From Larus michahellis (lineage: Eukaryota; Chordata; Aves; Charadriiformes; Laridae): a stretch of 64,000 nt of DNA. The notes below the pieces were generated by a model that searched no databases, had not been told where the DNA came from, and was given only the letters and a program-made list of their open reading frames with translations. Shown piece by piece: positions 19,451-32,600 of this stretch; position 1 is the stretch's first letter; each line of letters opens with the position of its first letter. Made by a program: the position numbers and the translations under genes. The stretch spans positions 3,479,501-3,543,500 of the forward strand of contig NC_133917.1 of the NCBI RefSeq assembly GCF_964199755.1. Reading direction: 5' to 3'.

Positions 19451-21830
19451 CTTTCACAGGACCGTAGGCTTGGGGTGGGGGGGTCCTGTGCCCCCCCCGA
19501 ACCCACCGCGATGTCTCTCTGAGACGTCCTGGGCCCTCCAGGTGGCTTCCAGCCCCCGGGGGGGCTTTGGTGGGAAGGAGGGTGGTTGATGCTCCGGGGG
19601 CTATTTCGGGGGGGACAGATGGGAGTTTGGGAGATGGGAAATCTCCTCCTGGTTTTGCCACCCTTGTCTGGCGTGACCTTGGGAGGTGAACTTAATCCCG
19701 TCTCCTCTCTAAAGGGAATGAAAATACTTTCCCGTCTCTCCCGAAAAAGGAGCAGATTCCTGGGAAGTTGCTGTAAGCTGATCCGGCTGCTGCCAGTGCC
19801 GGAGAGTGGGATGAACTGGCCGGGCTTTGCCTTGCGGAGAAGACGAGGGGAACTCCATCCTCCTTGGCACGGCCACGCGGGCGGGAGGTTTGATTTGGGA
19901 TCGGGCTTTTGCCTCCCAAAAAACCCCTGGGAAGGTGGGAAGCGAAGGCAAGATGAAGGGATTCAACCGAGGCCGCGCAGCCCCGGCGGAAGCAGAGCGG
20001 GATGCAGCGTCCCGTGGCTCTGCCCTCCCTCCAGCAGGGCACGAAGGCATTTTAGGGCAATAGTCACCAAAAGCAGTAAAAACACACCATGGCTGGGATA
20101 AATTTTGGTTGTTTGATTTTTTTTTTTAAACGGTGCAAAGAGGATTTTGCCAAATAACGGAGTTAAACGGCCAAAGTGGCAGGGAACCCCGGCCAACTCA
20201 TTTGGGGTTTCCCCCACCCATTTTTCCAAGCAGGTTTTGGGACCCTCCGCCGGGTTTTTCCCTTGCCCAGGCAGCAGACGTTGGGACGAAGCGATTAAAG
20301 GAGGTATTTCTGCCCGGGATGGGGGTGCCGGAGCGAGCTGCGCTTGCACCGGGGCTCGTCCCCGGCAGCTTCACGCAGGCTGGGGCCGAGTCGATGCCAA
20401 CCGACCTCTCCACCTCCTCCTCCCGTGCCCTTGGCGTCTCTCGAGCGAGATAATCCAGGCTGGGAAGCGCCCGCTGTGTGTCAGCGGCTCCGTTTTCTCC
20501 ATGGACGCAATGTGCATTCCCTTCCCGAGCCGGCTCCGGTCCCGGCAGGCTCCCCACAGCCACGCATCCAGGCTCAACACAACCCCTCCATTTGCTTGGA
20601 AAACTTTAGGATCACCCCCGAGCGACCCCGGCTGTGCCTTTTCACTGGTGTTGGGAGACGAGTTGGGCCAGTAAATGAGTTTTCCCGGACTCTCCTTTGG
20701 GATTCAGCCGCCCCAGCCCCGACACAGGGTTTTCCAGGCGTGAAGTTGGCTGAACACTCTGGATGAGGAACGCTGGGGAGCTGCCGTGTCTCCTCCAAAA
20801 GCCTCCCAGCAGAGAAAAAAACCCTCTGTCTTAAAGATTTCACCGTCCTGCCAGTACGGAAGCCGCCAGCGTTCCCTTACAAGCCCAGATCTTCAGGAAT
20901 TTTACAGCTGGCTGTAAATCCATGCTCCGCAAGGCTTTACATCAACCCTTCTGCAGTCCTGTGCCCGGACTCCAAGCCCTCCCGTGGTACCACGCCAGGG
21001 AATTTGGTGCAGGGCCAAAAAGAACGGGGAGAAAATGGGGTAAAAAGGAGATTTACGTCGTTTCGCGGCTTAGCGGAAAGGTTTTGCTGCAGAGGTTGGG
21101 GCTGGCCAGTTCGGCTCCTCTCCCAGCAGGAGAAAATGCCCCGTTTTCGGTTTTCCTTTCTCCCGCTGGTTCGCGGAGGGTGAGCTCGGGCGCAGGGATG
21201 CTCGCCCCGGCCACGCGTCTCCGTCGGAGATGGATGGATTTGACTCCGGCAGCAACGCGTCGCATCCCGTCCCCTGCCTCAGTTTCCCCATCACTAAACG
21301 CAGCGACGTCTTAAAAACGATGCAGTTCAGAAGGAGAAAAAGGCATTTTAAGAGGGAAGCTGACTTTTAAAGAGGGGAAAAAAAGCCTCGCAAACTGCTG
21401 GGCTGCCCTCAGCTCCAGGTCTCCGCCACCCGCAAGTAGGCTTTGAAAAAGAATTCCCGCCGATGGTGTCGTTTCCAGCCCAGAGCTTTCCGCTCCGAAT
21501 GTGGTGGAAAAAAATAAATGGTGAGACAGCGGCGAGGGATGCTCGGGACCGCGGTGTTGCCGTAACGCTTCATTTCCAGGGAGCGGGACCCTGACTTGGA
21601 CCCGTCCCCCTCCGCGTTGGTGACGGCTTTGCCGGGAGGATCCGGGGGGGTGTCCTGCACCTCCGGGTGCCTTGGCACGCGTGTCCCGCGGGGGTGCGGG
21701 CGTGCAGAGCCACCGCCGGGCAGGAACCGGCCTCTTCTAGGGCTCGTCCACCTGAAGTCGGTGCGTACTTCAGACTCCTCAGCCCGGGATCGGATCCTCC
21801 ATCCCGAGGAATTCATCCAGGGTTAACATC
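19450..21830. other. Gene-free intronic or intergenic stretch
   Basis: No coding exon, RNA gene or mobile element is recognised. If the first exon near 18 kb is right, this is POU6F1 intron 1. Confidence 0.45.
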
Positions 21831-22400
21831 AGCGAGTAATTAGCGCCGGTGTCACCACGTCCAAAACGTCTCCTGTTTAATTAACCTCTTCGAGTTTCTC
21901 ACCTGTGGCGAGTTTGTTCAAACTTCGATTTCCACCCACTTGGGATCCAAGTGGCTGCATCTCTGACTCATCAACACTTGTAATTAACACGGCAATTATA
22001 TTCACAGTGAGACTCGGAGCAGTTTAAATTATCCTTCCCTTTTTTTTCCTCCCCCCCCCTCCTTTTTTTTTTTTTTTAAATTATTATTATTATTATTATT
22101 TTGTGCATTTCATTTCCTTGCCGCCATCTGTTGCGAAATGGCTGTCTCCTTGCTGCGTGCACTTAACACCACCATCTGGACAAATTATTTGTCCCATTAA
22201 TTGCACCAAAAAAAAAAAGAAGGGAAAAAAAAAAAAAAAAAAAGAAAGTGCGAAGAAACGAAATGAAATGGTACAGCCGACCTGCTGAAGGAGAAGCAGC
22301 CCACTCCGAAAAGCCGAAGCACGCCGCCAAACCGCATCCAGCCTGACATTCCGAAATGTCTGTTTAATTGTCTGGCGCACTAATTGGTCTCTTTGCACGG
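21830..22400. promoter_or_regulatory. AT-rich block with paired NK-type sites, candidate enhancer
   Basis: An inverted repeat, CCACTTGG-GAT-CCAAGTGG, lies at 21936-21954 and contains CACTTG and CAAGTG, which resemble NKX2 sites. TAATTA-type cores occur near 21839, 21878, 21981, 22196, 22361 and 22380, and a CATCTG E-box core lies near 22172. Poly(T), poly(A) and ATT runs at 22055-22100 and 22207-22245 break up the block. The function is inferred from motifs. Confidence 0.4.
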
Positions 22401-25400
22401 CACCGAGGAAAAAAAAACAACCCAATCTTTTTCTTTTTCTCTCGGCGTTATTTCTCTCCTCTTCCCCCCACGGGGCAGGCCTGAATCTCCGGCTCGCGCA
22501 GGGGCGGGAGATAAATCTGGCGGAGCAGGGATGTTATTGCCCTCTTCAAGTTTTCACCGCTCCGGTCGCGCTGGAACAAATCCGTGGCTCCCAGAGAGGC
22601 TTTTTAACTGGGGCTGGGATGGATGGGGATGGGTGACGGCGAGGTCTGGCGTTTGCAGCGGCGTCGGGCGCTCCTTACGTCGGCAAAGGCCGAGAAAAAC
22701 CAACACCCGCGTTAAATTTTCGGTGCCGCAGGCTTTGGGGGCAGCTCGGCCCTTCAGCTCCGCTTCCCAAAGCTCTTTGGCAGCGCCGAGGAGCAATGAG
22801 GGAGGAATTCCATCGCGAGGATGGGGATGCTTTTTGGGTTATCCCCTCTCGCCCAGAGCCTGGGATCCTTTCGGGGAAGCGCGGGGGTCTGGGAATTGTA
22901 GAGAAGAGGTTAAAAACGCTGGTGTCGCCTTATCTCTTGTGCCAACCTCGCGGGTGGAGATGGAGGTGAGCTGGAGAAGCAGCCGAAGGAGGAAGTTTTG
23001 CGGCGGCAGGACGGCCCTGTTCGGGCTAAAGATTGCGGGAATAGGCAGATAAACGGTTTCGGTGCAGAATCTTGTAGGTCGCGGTGCTCGGAGCGAAGAG
23101 CTTTTGCTTGATTCTCCCGTGAAACGAATAATTAAAGTTTCCGCCCCTGAATACGATAGTGAGCTTGGTGAAGAACGTGCTAAACATACAGGAGTGTAGT
23201 ACTCGCCTCTCCGCTCAAATGGTGTTAAACGTCACCCCAGAGAGGGGAACAGGTAAGATCAGGGTGTAAAGGACGTTGAGGGAAGGATCTCTGAGGGAGA
23301 GGAGAGACTAGAGACTGGGAAGAGGCAGCGGACGGGCTCTGCTCCTCTTCCTCCCCCCAGACGCCTTCTCGGTGAGCGTTTTGCCGTCCCCTCTCGGGGA
23401 GGAACCCCCGGGACGGCGTTGATTTTGCCGGCCCTGCCGTCAGGTAGTAGTGCCGTCGCAGCTCCTGCGTTCATCGGCGGCGATTCCGAATCGGTTCCCG
23501 TCTGTCGCTTCGATAAATCGTCTGTTTTTCAACTTTGCCCAACTGTCTCGCTGGAAGGCCGTGGCAGGGCTCGGAAACAGGCAGAGCTCGAGCTGTCTCA
23601 GTGCAAGTCCCCGGAGGGGGTCTGGGAGACAAACCTCAAAATGGGGTTTTACGTGTTATATACTTTATATATAATATATATAATGATAAATACTCATAAC
23701 GTGACAGTTCGGCACCGAGACAGCTCTGGTTTTTCTTTCCCCACAGCCTAAGCCAGGAGCGCCGCAACCCGTCCGGAGGAGCGGGAGGCCGCAGCCAGCC
23801 CCATCTCCTGCCGGGAGCGTTCCTTCACCCCGGAGCCGACAGTGAGTGAGTCCCGGGGCTGCCGATGCCTCTTCCCACGCTGCCCTGGAGATCCCGGCGG
23901 CCCCCCGCCATCCTGTGGGATTCCAGCTACAGGCAGCGACCCCACGCTCCCCGTCCGCTCCAGGCTCCGCTCCCCGCTGGCTCTGTGGGTGGTTTTGGGT
24001 CGTGGACGTGCCCTGGCGGCGCAGGACGGGTGCCCCCGCGGACCGAACAGTCCCTTGGCCATCCCTTCTCTTCCAACGGCCGTCACCGTGCCCTCGCCCA
24101 CCAGTTTGGGATCCCAGTTTGGGCTCAACTGCCCGCTCTAACGAAGACCCCCTATGTGACAGGCACAGGGGGGAGCTGGGGAGGGGTCCCTGGGGCAGGG
24201 ACGGTGGCGGGGAGGTGACGGGACGAGCACAAGGAGCTTTCCCACCTCTCCCAAGCTCAGGTGTAGGAAAAAGCTGCCACAAGACCCTCCGGGGGTGGGG
24301 GGTGGGGGTTGCTCCTTGTCAGCAAATCCCCAGGGGCTGCTCTGCCCGTGCCGGCACCCACCCGGGCCAGCGGGGTACGGTGGTGCCGAGGGGAGATAAA
24401 ATGCTAAATAGCAGCTCCCTGGAGCACGTGGATCACGTCCCGTGGGGTGCATTCAGCAGGACGGAGGGTCGGAGTTCCCCCTGTGCCCCCAACAACCCTC
24501 CCCGTTGCCAGCTACTCTCCAGTGAAGTTCAGAAAGCTCCTCTGGAGCGTTTTCCTTCCCCTTGCTCGCACTTCTTGCAGCGGGACGCGTTGCTTCTTTA
24601 TTTTGCTGGTTTCCCTGCGCTGCCGGCCCCGTGCAGGCAGCACAGATATCCCTTGCTCCAGCTTCCTCACTGTTTGCCGGGCTCTGGCTGCTGGAAAGCT
24701 CATTAACTTTTAATAAGGCCAGCTACCTGCGTCAGCCGCTCGCTCGGCCCTTCCTCTCTTCTCCGTTGCACTAGAATAAATGGTTAATTAAACGGTGCAC
24801 CGGCATCCCGAGGTGTTCGGCTGCTCTGAAGCTAAGGCCGGGTTTTAAAAATTGACAGCAGCTACCGGAGATCAGTCACCAGCTGCTCTAAAAGTCCTCG
24901 CTGAAGCTGGCAAAGGGGACGGTTCTGGGTCCCGCGTGGATTTTTGGGTCGAGCCTGGCAGGGGGAGAGCTGTGGCGAGCGGCTGGTGAAGCAAATAGCC
25001 CCGACTCGGCCGGCACCCCAAGCGTCACTTCGCTGCGGATAATAAATACCGAGCGGTGTGTACAAAAGCCAGCCTAAGGGAATCAGATGCTCGGCCCCTG
25101 TTGAGTTTCAGATGAGAATTCGGCTCTTAATTCAATTTAGGCCGCTTTGGATCAACAGGATCCAAATAACTGTGTTTACTAATTGCATACAAACGCCAGC
25201 TCCGTCTCAGGATACGCTCGGTGGCCTCAGCAGGAGCCCAGTGGCTTCTGAGACACAGAGAAACGATAAAGGGCTGGTAAAACGGTGCGGGGGGATGTTT
25301 CCCGGATGCTGGAAGTGCCTCCCGGGCTGGCGTGACGGGCCGGTGTATGGCAGCGGAGCAGAGCGGCAGGGGATGCCCGCGCTGCTCCGGATTCCCCGGC

Positions 25401-26598
25401 AGAAGGAAAAGCCAATGGATGAGACGCATTAACACAAGTTTGGGGCTGAAATTCCCTTTCGGATGAGTTGTGAGCCCGGGGAGGCTCTGCCCGCGTTTAA
25501 CACGCTCGGATTTGTGGAGCTTGCCCAGGGCTGAGCTGGCTGGTCCGTGTGACGCCGATGTCCCCGGTGGGGCACAGACAGGATCAGGCCCAGCTCGGAG
25601 GTGGTGGCACCCAGGCTGGAGGGGACCGGACGCTGCCCAGCGTTTTGGGACGGCTCGTGGGGTCTGGCAGCACCTACCAGCGCCAATGTGCCCCCAGGCT
25701 CCGGAGCAGTTACACAAACAAGGACACTTTCGCTCACGCATCGAGTAATTTTGAATGTCATCCAGGCTGGCTGGTTAAACGCGTCCCCGAGACGTTCCTA
25801 ATAAAAAATTCATAAGCCTCTTATAAAGGCAATTATGCTCCTGCAAGGCAGCGAGGGGACAATACGTGACCAAATGAGTTAACGAAGGCCGCGGGGAGGG
25901 GAAGAGGTGCCTTCCAACAGGTGGGCCGAGCCCCTTCCCGCCATGAAAGACTCGTTTCACCAGCTTAATGAAGTGTCCCCCATCCATTTAGGTCCCCTCG
26001 GGAAAGAGCAGATTGACTTTTCTACTTCTTGCGGCCGGCGTCGGGGGCTTGGGAGAGCTGCTAAGCGTCACGCGGAGACTTTGGGGACCCGCTCTGGGCT
26101 TCAAGTAGGGAGCACGGGCAGTTTCACCTGGGTTTTGCCTGGTTTTTTAAGGTTTTTAAAGCAGGTCTGGGAGCTGCACCCTCATCTCCCAAAGGGAGAG
26201 GGAAGGGGGAAAGGCTTGGCCCTTGGAATGACCCTGCCGGTGCTCTGCCGCTTGTATATTTGATGGTCACCCAATAAATTATGCCGACCCACACCCGTGA
26301 CCTCTTTGCCGAGAGGATGGGAGGTGGTGGGAGGTACCCGAAACACCGGAGCCCCACCTGGGGAGGAGCGTGCACCCCCGCCGTGTGGGGTAGGAGGGCA
26401 TGAGCAGGCTCTGCACGGCCCCGAATGGCAGCCGGGAGGGCCAGGAGAGCGGGAGAGGGGGGTGGAAGAGTGGGATGGGAGCAGGGAAGCGGTGGGAGAG
26501 ACCAGGTTTGGTTGAACCGGCGTGTGACCACCCCCCAACCCTGCCCCGAGCCGCTCGCTGGGTCGCTGACGGACGCTCTTGTGTTTCCCCACTTGCAG
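22400..26598. other. Gene-free stretch before the first POU6F1 coding exon
   Basis: I recognise no coding exon. A short TA-rich run lies at 23655-23690. The stretch ends in the acceptor CCACTTGCAG of the exon with the POU6F1 start codon. Confidence 0.5.
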
Positions 26599-26599
26599 C

Positions 26600-26614
26600 A
26601 TGTGGAAGGTCTGA
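26600..26614 (+). other. Five-codon uORF at the start of the POU6F1 ATG exon
   Basis: If the exon begins at 26599, its second base starts an ATG that reads Met-Trp-Lys-Val-stop, 28 bases ahead of the main ATG. Such a short uORF could dampen translation and allow reinitiation. Confidence 0.45.
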
Positions 26615-26641
26615 GCCCTCTCCCACCTTCGCCGGGACGCC

Positions 26642-29600
26642 ATGGACACCGAGGCCGTGCAGCCCCAGGAGGCTTCACTGACGGTTAACGAGCAGGTACG
26701 GCCATCGCCGGCTCCCTCCCCGCCGCCCCCCACAAGCGGGAGGGCCAAGGAGTGGGGAGCTGGGGTTCAGCAACAGCCTGAGCCCCATTGCGTGGGGGTG
26801 AAAACCCCGCCTTGTGCCTGCCCCACGCTCACAACCGGCCTGTTTGCCCCCACGCTTGGGCACGCAGATGTTCGGCTCCATCTTTTGGAGCTTGGCTGCC
26901 TCATCTCGGGGTGTTTTTTAATGGCGAAGAGGAGGCGCGAGGTCCCCATCCCGGGGGCCCGGCTGTTTGCAGGAGATCTTTGCTGCGGGGCTTTGGCTGC
27001 CTGCAGCCGTGGGGGAGCTGGCGGCGGGGAGCTGGTATCTCTGCTCGTCGCTCCCCGCGCGTCCCCAAGCAATGTCACACGGGGCAAATCGTCTCGTGAT
27101 TCCGAGGGCTCGCATGACCCCGGCTCAGAGCCGTGGATGGGGTCGTAGATAAACGCTCGCTCTGGTGCTGCCGATGGGGTGCTGCCGGCTCTGCCGGGGC
27201 CGCTGCGCCCACCGACGGCCGTCTTTTACCTGCCGAGGATGTCGTTTATCGACGCGTGTGGAGCTGGGGTTACCAGGGCCCAGAAGCTGCTGATTAACTA
27301 AAGCAGCGAGGGGCCGGCGGGGCTGCCATCCCCCCGTCCCGTCCCTCTTTGAGGGGACGGTGTGGGCTCTGCTTGGTTCGTTTTAAGGGTCACCCAAAGC
27401 CATGTCCTGTGGGGCGGGGGGAGCTGCTTCGCTCTGCCCTGGGGTGCGTGGCCCCAGGGGCACCCCCATGGGGTCGGATGCCTGGAGCTGATGGACGTTT
27501 TGGGGCGTATTTGCAGGTTATTGTCATGTCCAGCCATGAAACCATCCGAGTGCTGGAGGTCGGCGTGGATGCCCCGCTCCCGGCTGAGGAGGACCGGAAA
27601 GCCGTGGAGATGCCACCGGGGGAGGTAGCGCGGGGCTCCCCGGGAGAGACGGGGCCCCCGGGCAGAGAGGACGTGCCACCCAGCACCCAGAGCTCCTGCA
27701 GCGGGGAGCCGGCCGGTAAGACAACTTCCTTCCCCGGGACTCATTCCCTGGGCTGCCCCTGCTCCCTCCATCCCTGCAAGCGAAGTTGGGCTCCGGACCG
27801 CAGGGTCGGAGCCAGTGGGACAAGTTGTGCCCATCCCGCTCCGGAGCACCCCCGTCCCCAGCTCCGGAGTTAGCAAAACCTATTCCTTCTCCGGGAGCTG
27901 ATGGGGAAAAGCGTCCTGCGCCGAGGATGGCCCTCAAACACCTGCTTAAAATGGAGAGGACGCTTGTGGGTGAGGGGTTTTGCCGGGGAGCCGGGTTTTC
28001 CTGCGGCCACGTAGAGCGGGGGCTTGGGTTTCCTCTCCCAAGGGTGCATCCCTTCTCGCTCTGGAAAAAGCCTTCGGGTAAATCCCGCTTTATTCCTCGC
28101 GGCTTTTTGGCCAGCACCCCAATCCTCCTGCCAGATCCATTCGGAATCTGCCTCCAAGCCCCCCTCTCCCGTCCCCTCCTCTGCCCCTCTGGTGCTTTAT
28201 TCATTAATAAGACTTTTCTCTGGTTGTCACCTCCGTGACACAGAGCACAACCAGATCCCCCTGCTTTTTCCGGGATTAAACGGGCAGGACTGGGGCTTGT
28301 TTGAGGCCGGTTGGGAAGAGGAGGAGGCGAGCATCCCTCCGACGCCGGGGGATGCTCCGGTCCTGCTGCCGCGGGCTGGAGGGAAGGAAAAGCACGTCAA
28401 GATACGCAAAACCCACGGGAGCCGGCAGCATCGCTGCCCCGTAGCACGCTCTCTGCTATTTGGGAAGCGCTGGGTGTTACCCGCGCTGGGGTTTGGTAAG
28501 AAATTTTAAAAAAAAAAAAAAAAAAAAAAAGGAAAAAAAATAGAAAATAGGCTTTTTTAAAATCGTCCAGACCTGTAGTTATTTCTGGGCGAGGAACCAA
28601 AACCCGAGAAGCGTCTGGCTCTCAGCTGAGAAAAGCATTTATTTGGTAAAAGTTGGGGGGGGGTGGATTTTTTGCCAAAGGAAAAGGCAGGAAAAGGGTG
28701 TTTTTCTTTGCACAAAAATAGAAGAGGATTAAGTGGATTTTATACTCGAGGGTTGCCATTATTAGAAGTTGAGGAGAATAAATACAAGAGGTTGCTAAAA
28801 ACCCAAGTAATTACTTTTGGAAGTAATAAATATGGATTAGGAGCAAGGTTTCCTCTCACTCGGATGTTCACGGTAACTAGGAAATATGAATATATTGGGT
28901 GAATTTGGGTGGAGGGTTGAAAGACATTGCATGAAACTCGGCCCGCGGGGGACCCCCCCCCCCCTCTGCCAGGCGATCTCGCTCCCTTCCCTTTCCAGCT
29001 CCCCATTCCCGGGGGGAGCGGTTCAGGAGCTGACACCGCTTGAATTGCTGCTAATTTTGGAGCCGGCAGCTGGCGGAGGAAAATACCTCCTGCTGGAGCC
29101 GGCAGCCCGAGAGAGGCGCAGGCAGCCCGGCGAACCACTGACACGCCGCTGCTCCTTTTTATCCCCTCAACCCCCCCATTTCCCACGCTTACTCCTCCCC
29201 AAATCACCCAAATTCTCCCCCCTCTGCCTTGTCCCTAAACCATCCCATGAGAAGCCCCCGAACGCCCTTCCCCTGCATCCCAAAACCTGGGCCGTGACCC
29301 CCTCCCTTGGGGATTGCTGCTCCCCAGGATGCCCTGCGCCGGGTTTCCCGTGGGGCCGCAGCTCCCCCGGGACCCTCGTGGGAGGTTGTCCCTTCCCTGG
29401 GTGTCTGTAATTTGGGTGCCCCCCACCCTCACCCCCGTCCTTTGCGCGGACGAGCTGCTGTCGCTCACCCGACGGCCATTTCTCCAACCCTTTCTCCTCT
29501 GCCCTTCCCCAGGCAAAGCCAAACCGGCCACCGGAGCGTCTCCCAGCACCGTCCCCTCCCTCGGCACCTTCAGCCACCCCACGAGCCAGCAGCCGCAGAC

Positions 29601-32600
29601 GTTGGCCCCGCTGGCCGTGCAGGCCACCCCGCAGGTAACTACCCCGCAGCCACGGAGCGGGACGGGCTGGGGGGGCGAGGGATGGGGTGGAAGAGAGGGG
29701 GTGGGGGGGGGGGTGGGGGGACGGGATATGGCGGGGACCCCCGGGGAGGCGTCCGCTTGCTGTAGGCAAAACCCCAAGGGCAGAGAGGACGGCTGGTGGC
29801 GCGGGGTGTAGGACCTACGCCCCGAACCACGGCGGTTTCCCTCTGCCGGGCGCCCTCGCCACGGGCCTTGCGCCGCCGAGGTGCTGCCAGAGACGCGTCG
29901 GGGGGCGGGGGGGGATCCCCAACACCCCCCTCCCTCCTCCCCCGCCATCTCCCCACGGAGAGGGGGCTCCGCGGAGCTGGGAACCCAGCTGCTGAGAGGG
30001 GAGGGACCCCGGGCCGCCCGGCCGCCGGGTCTACGCGCCCCTTTACAAAGACTTATGCTCCGCTGATGCTGTCTGCAGTGGCGTTGATTTGTGTTCTTTT
30101 TTAAATCTTGTTTACTTTTGCAGGTCTTGACTCAGGAAAACTTAGCAACAGTTGTGACAGGAGTAATGGTTCCAGCAGGGACAGTTACTCAACCTCTTCT
30201 TATCCCCATCAGTATTGCAGGTCAAGTGGCAGGTCAGCAGGGGCTGGCTGTGTGGACATTTCCTACAGCAACGGTCGCTGCCCTTCCCGGATTGACGGCT
30301 GCTTCTCCTACAGGGGGAATTTTCAAACCGCCTATAGCCAATTTGCAAGGTAACCCGTGCCCTTCTGCTTGGCAGACACCTTAATTCATTCTCCCCCCCC
30401 CCGCCCCCCACCCCGCCCCCAATGGGTTCGTGCCAGATTCGGGTCCTTCTTTCCAGGAGGGCTCTGAAACGGCGATAAATTTGGGGGTTTCGTTGCGGCT
30501 CCTGGAGTACAAAAGGTGCCAGGAGCGTCGGGGAAGAGGAAAGGCAGGACGAGGAGGATGAGGAGGGGGAGGAAGGCAGCAGACGGGGATGGGGGGTGAG
30601 GTCCAGGTTGGATCTGGGGCTCTGGGAACGGCACCCCCAGGGGGGTCAGCGCCTCCCCGGGGTTCCGGCCCTTCCCTGTAAGAGGGAATCGTCTCCTCTT
30701 GAGCTCCCGCAAGGGAAGGAGCCTGTCCCAGGAGTGATTCGTAGACAGGGGAGATGATGGGCCCCCGGAGGTGCCCCCCACCCTCTGCGCTGGCAGTTCT
30801 GGGGTGGACCCAGCACCCCATGGGGGCAGGATGAGTCCAGCTGTAGCGGAGGGGCTCGGCTCTGAGGAGCTGAGAGGACCTTTGGCTGCCATAACAGGCG
30901 CACGTGGAGATGAATCACCTGGCGATCGGGTTCCCTTCGGGAAGGGACAGTGAGGGATGGGGGGGACACCGAGCTCAGGGTCTCCCCGATGTCCCTGCCT
31001 GCCCCCGGCTCACGCTCTCTCCCTCTCTTTGCTCCGCAGCCGCCGCCGTGTTGAACACAGCCATCCAAGCGCCGGTGCAGCCTGCCCAGCCGCTGCAGGC
31101 TGCCGTCCAGCCCCGGGCCCCCCTCCAGCCCCCCGGCGTCTTCCCCGCCGCGCCCGGCCAGCCCCCCATCCTGCCACAGCCCCCCGCAGCCCCCACACCG
31201 CCCGTGGCCAAGCCCTTAGAGACGCAGACCCAGATCACCGTCCAGCCTGCCGGATTTGCCTTTAACCCTGGCATAGTAAGGACCTGGCAGCTCGTGGCGT
31301 GGAGCCGGGCGAGTTCGGGATCCGTCCCCCTTTCTCCGGTGCCTTACGTGGCTGCGGAGAGCGGCGAGAAGTTGTCCTTCCCCCGGGGACGAAGCGCTCT
31401 GGTTCTGCCGTCATCTCCCGGGGGATCGTGCAGGATCCCAGCCTCAGTTTCCCCATCCCCGGCGAAGCACGAGCGACCGAGCAGGAAGCTTTGCTTTGGG
31501 CAAGAATCTAAAGGATGGATTTAAGGACTTCAAGAGACTGCATCCCATCGCGGCGGCGAGGCGGGAGTCGCCCCGCCACGGGGAAGGGGGTGGCCGGCCG
31601 TGCGTGGGGGGGGGACGCGGTGGCCCTGGGGTGCCACCCAGGTCTCTGACCCCGGGCTTTCGGTTCTCCGCAGATCAGCGCGGCTTCTCTCGGGGGCCAA
31701 ACCCAGCTCCTGGGCTCCTTGGCGGCTGCCCCCGTGATCGCTAACACCATCTCCAGCGTGCAGGGCATCACGGGCCAGATCCTGACCAACGCCCAGGGCC
31801 AGGTACCGCTGCGGGGGGGACCTGCCATTGCAAACCCACCGTCAGCTGCCCCCCCCTCCCACCCCCCGCCCCGGGGGTTGTTTCTCCTGGGTGAGGAGGG
31901 TGTGGACGCAGCCGGCGCGTCCCCCCGCCCCTGGGGAAGGCTGTTTGCAGGATGCAACCCCCCAGCCCTGGCTCTCCTCCCTTCGCCCAGGTGATCGGGA
32001 CCCTGCCGTGGGTGGTGAACCCCCCCGGGATGGCGGCCAGCCCTGTCCCGGCCGCGCTGCCGGCCCAGAACCTGCAAGTACAGACGGTGACACCCCAGCT
32101 GCTGCTCAATGCCCAGGGCCAGGTCATCGCCACGCTGGCCGGCAGCACCATCCCGGCGGCCGCCATCAAGAAAACCGGCACCCCCGAGCCCCCCACCAAG
32201 AACGAGGTGAGCGACGGGCACGGGGCTGGCGGCCGCGTGGCCAAAGGGCTGGAAATGTCCCCGGCTGTGTGGCTGTGGGAGCACCCGAGCAGCTTTGGGA
32301 CACGCTGCCCTGCTTTGGGACCTGGCCATGGTGCTTTGGGAGCTCGTGACCACCTTTGGGACCCAACCACGTTGTTGTGGGAGCACGTGAGTGGCTTTGG
32401 GACCCGGCCGCGTGGCGTTGGGACCCAGCCCCGTTGCTTTTGGAGCTCATGAGCACCTTTGGGACCCGGCCATGTCGTTTTGGGAGCACGTGAGTGTCTT
32501 TGGGATCCAACCACGTTGTTTTGGGAGCACACGAGCATCTTTGGGACCTGGCCGTGTGGCGTTGGGACCCAGCCCAGTTGCTTTGGGAGGTCATGAGCAA

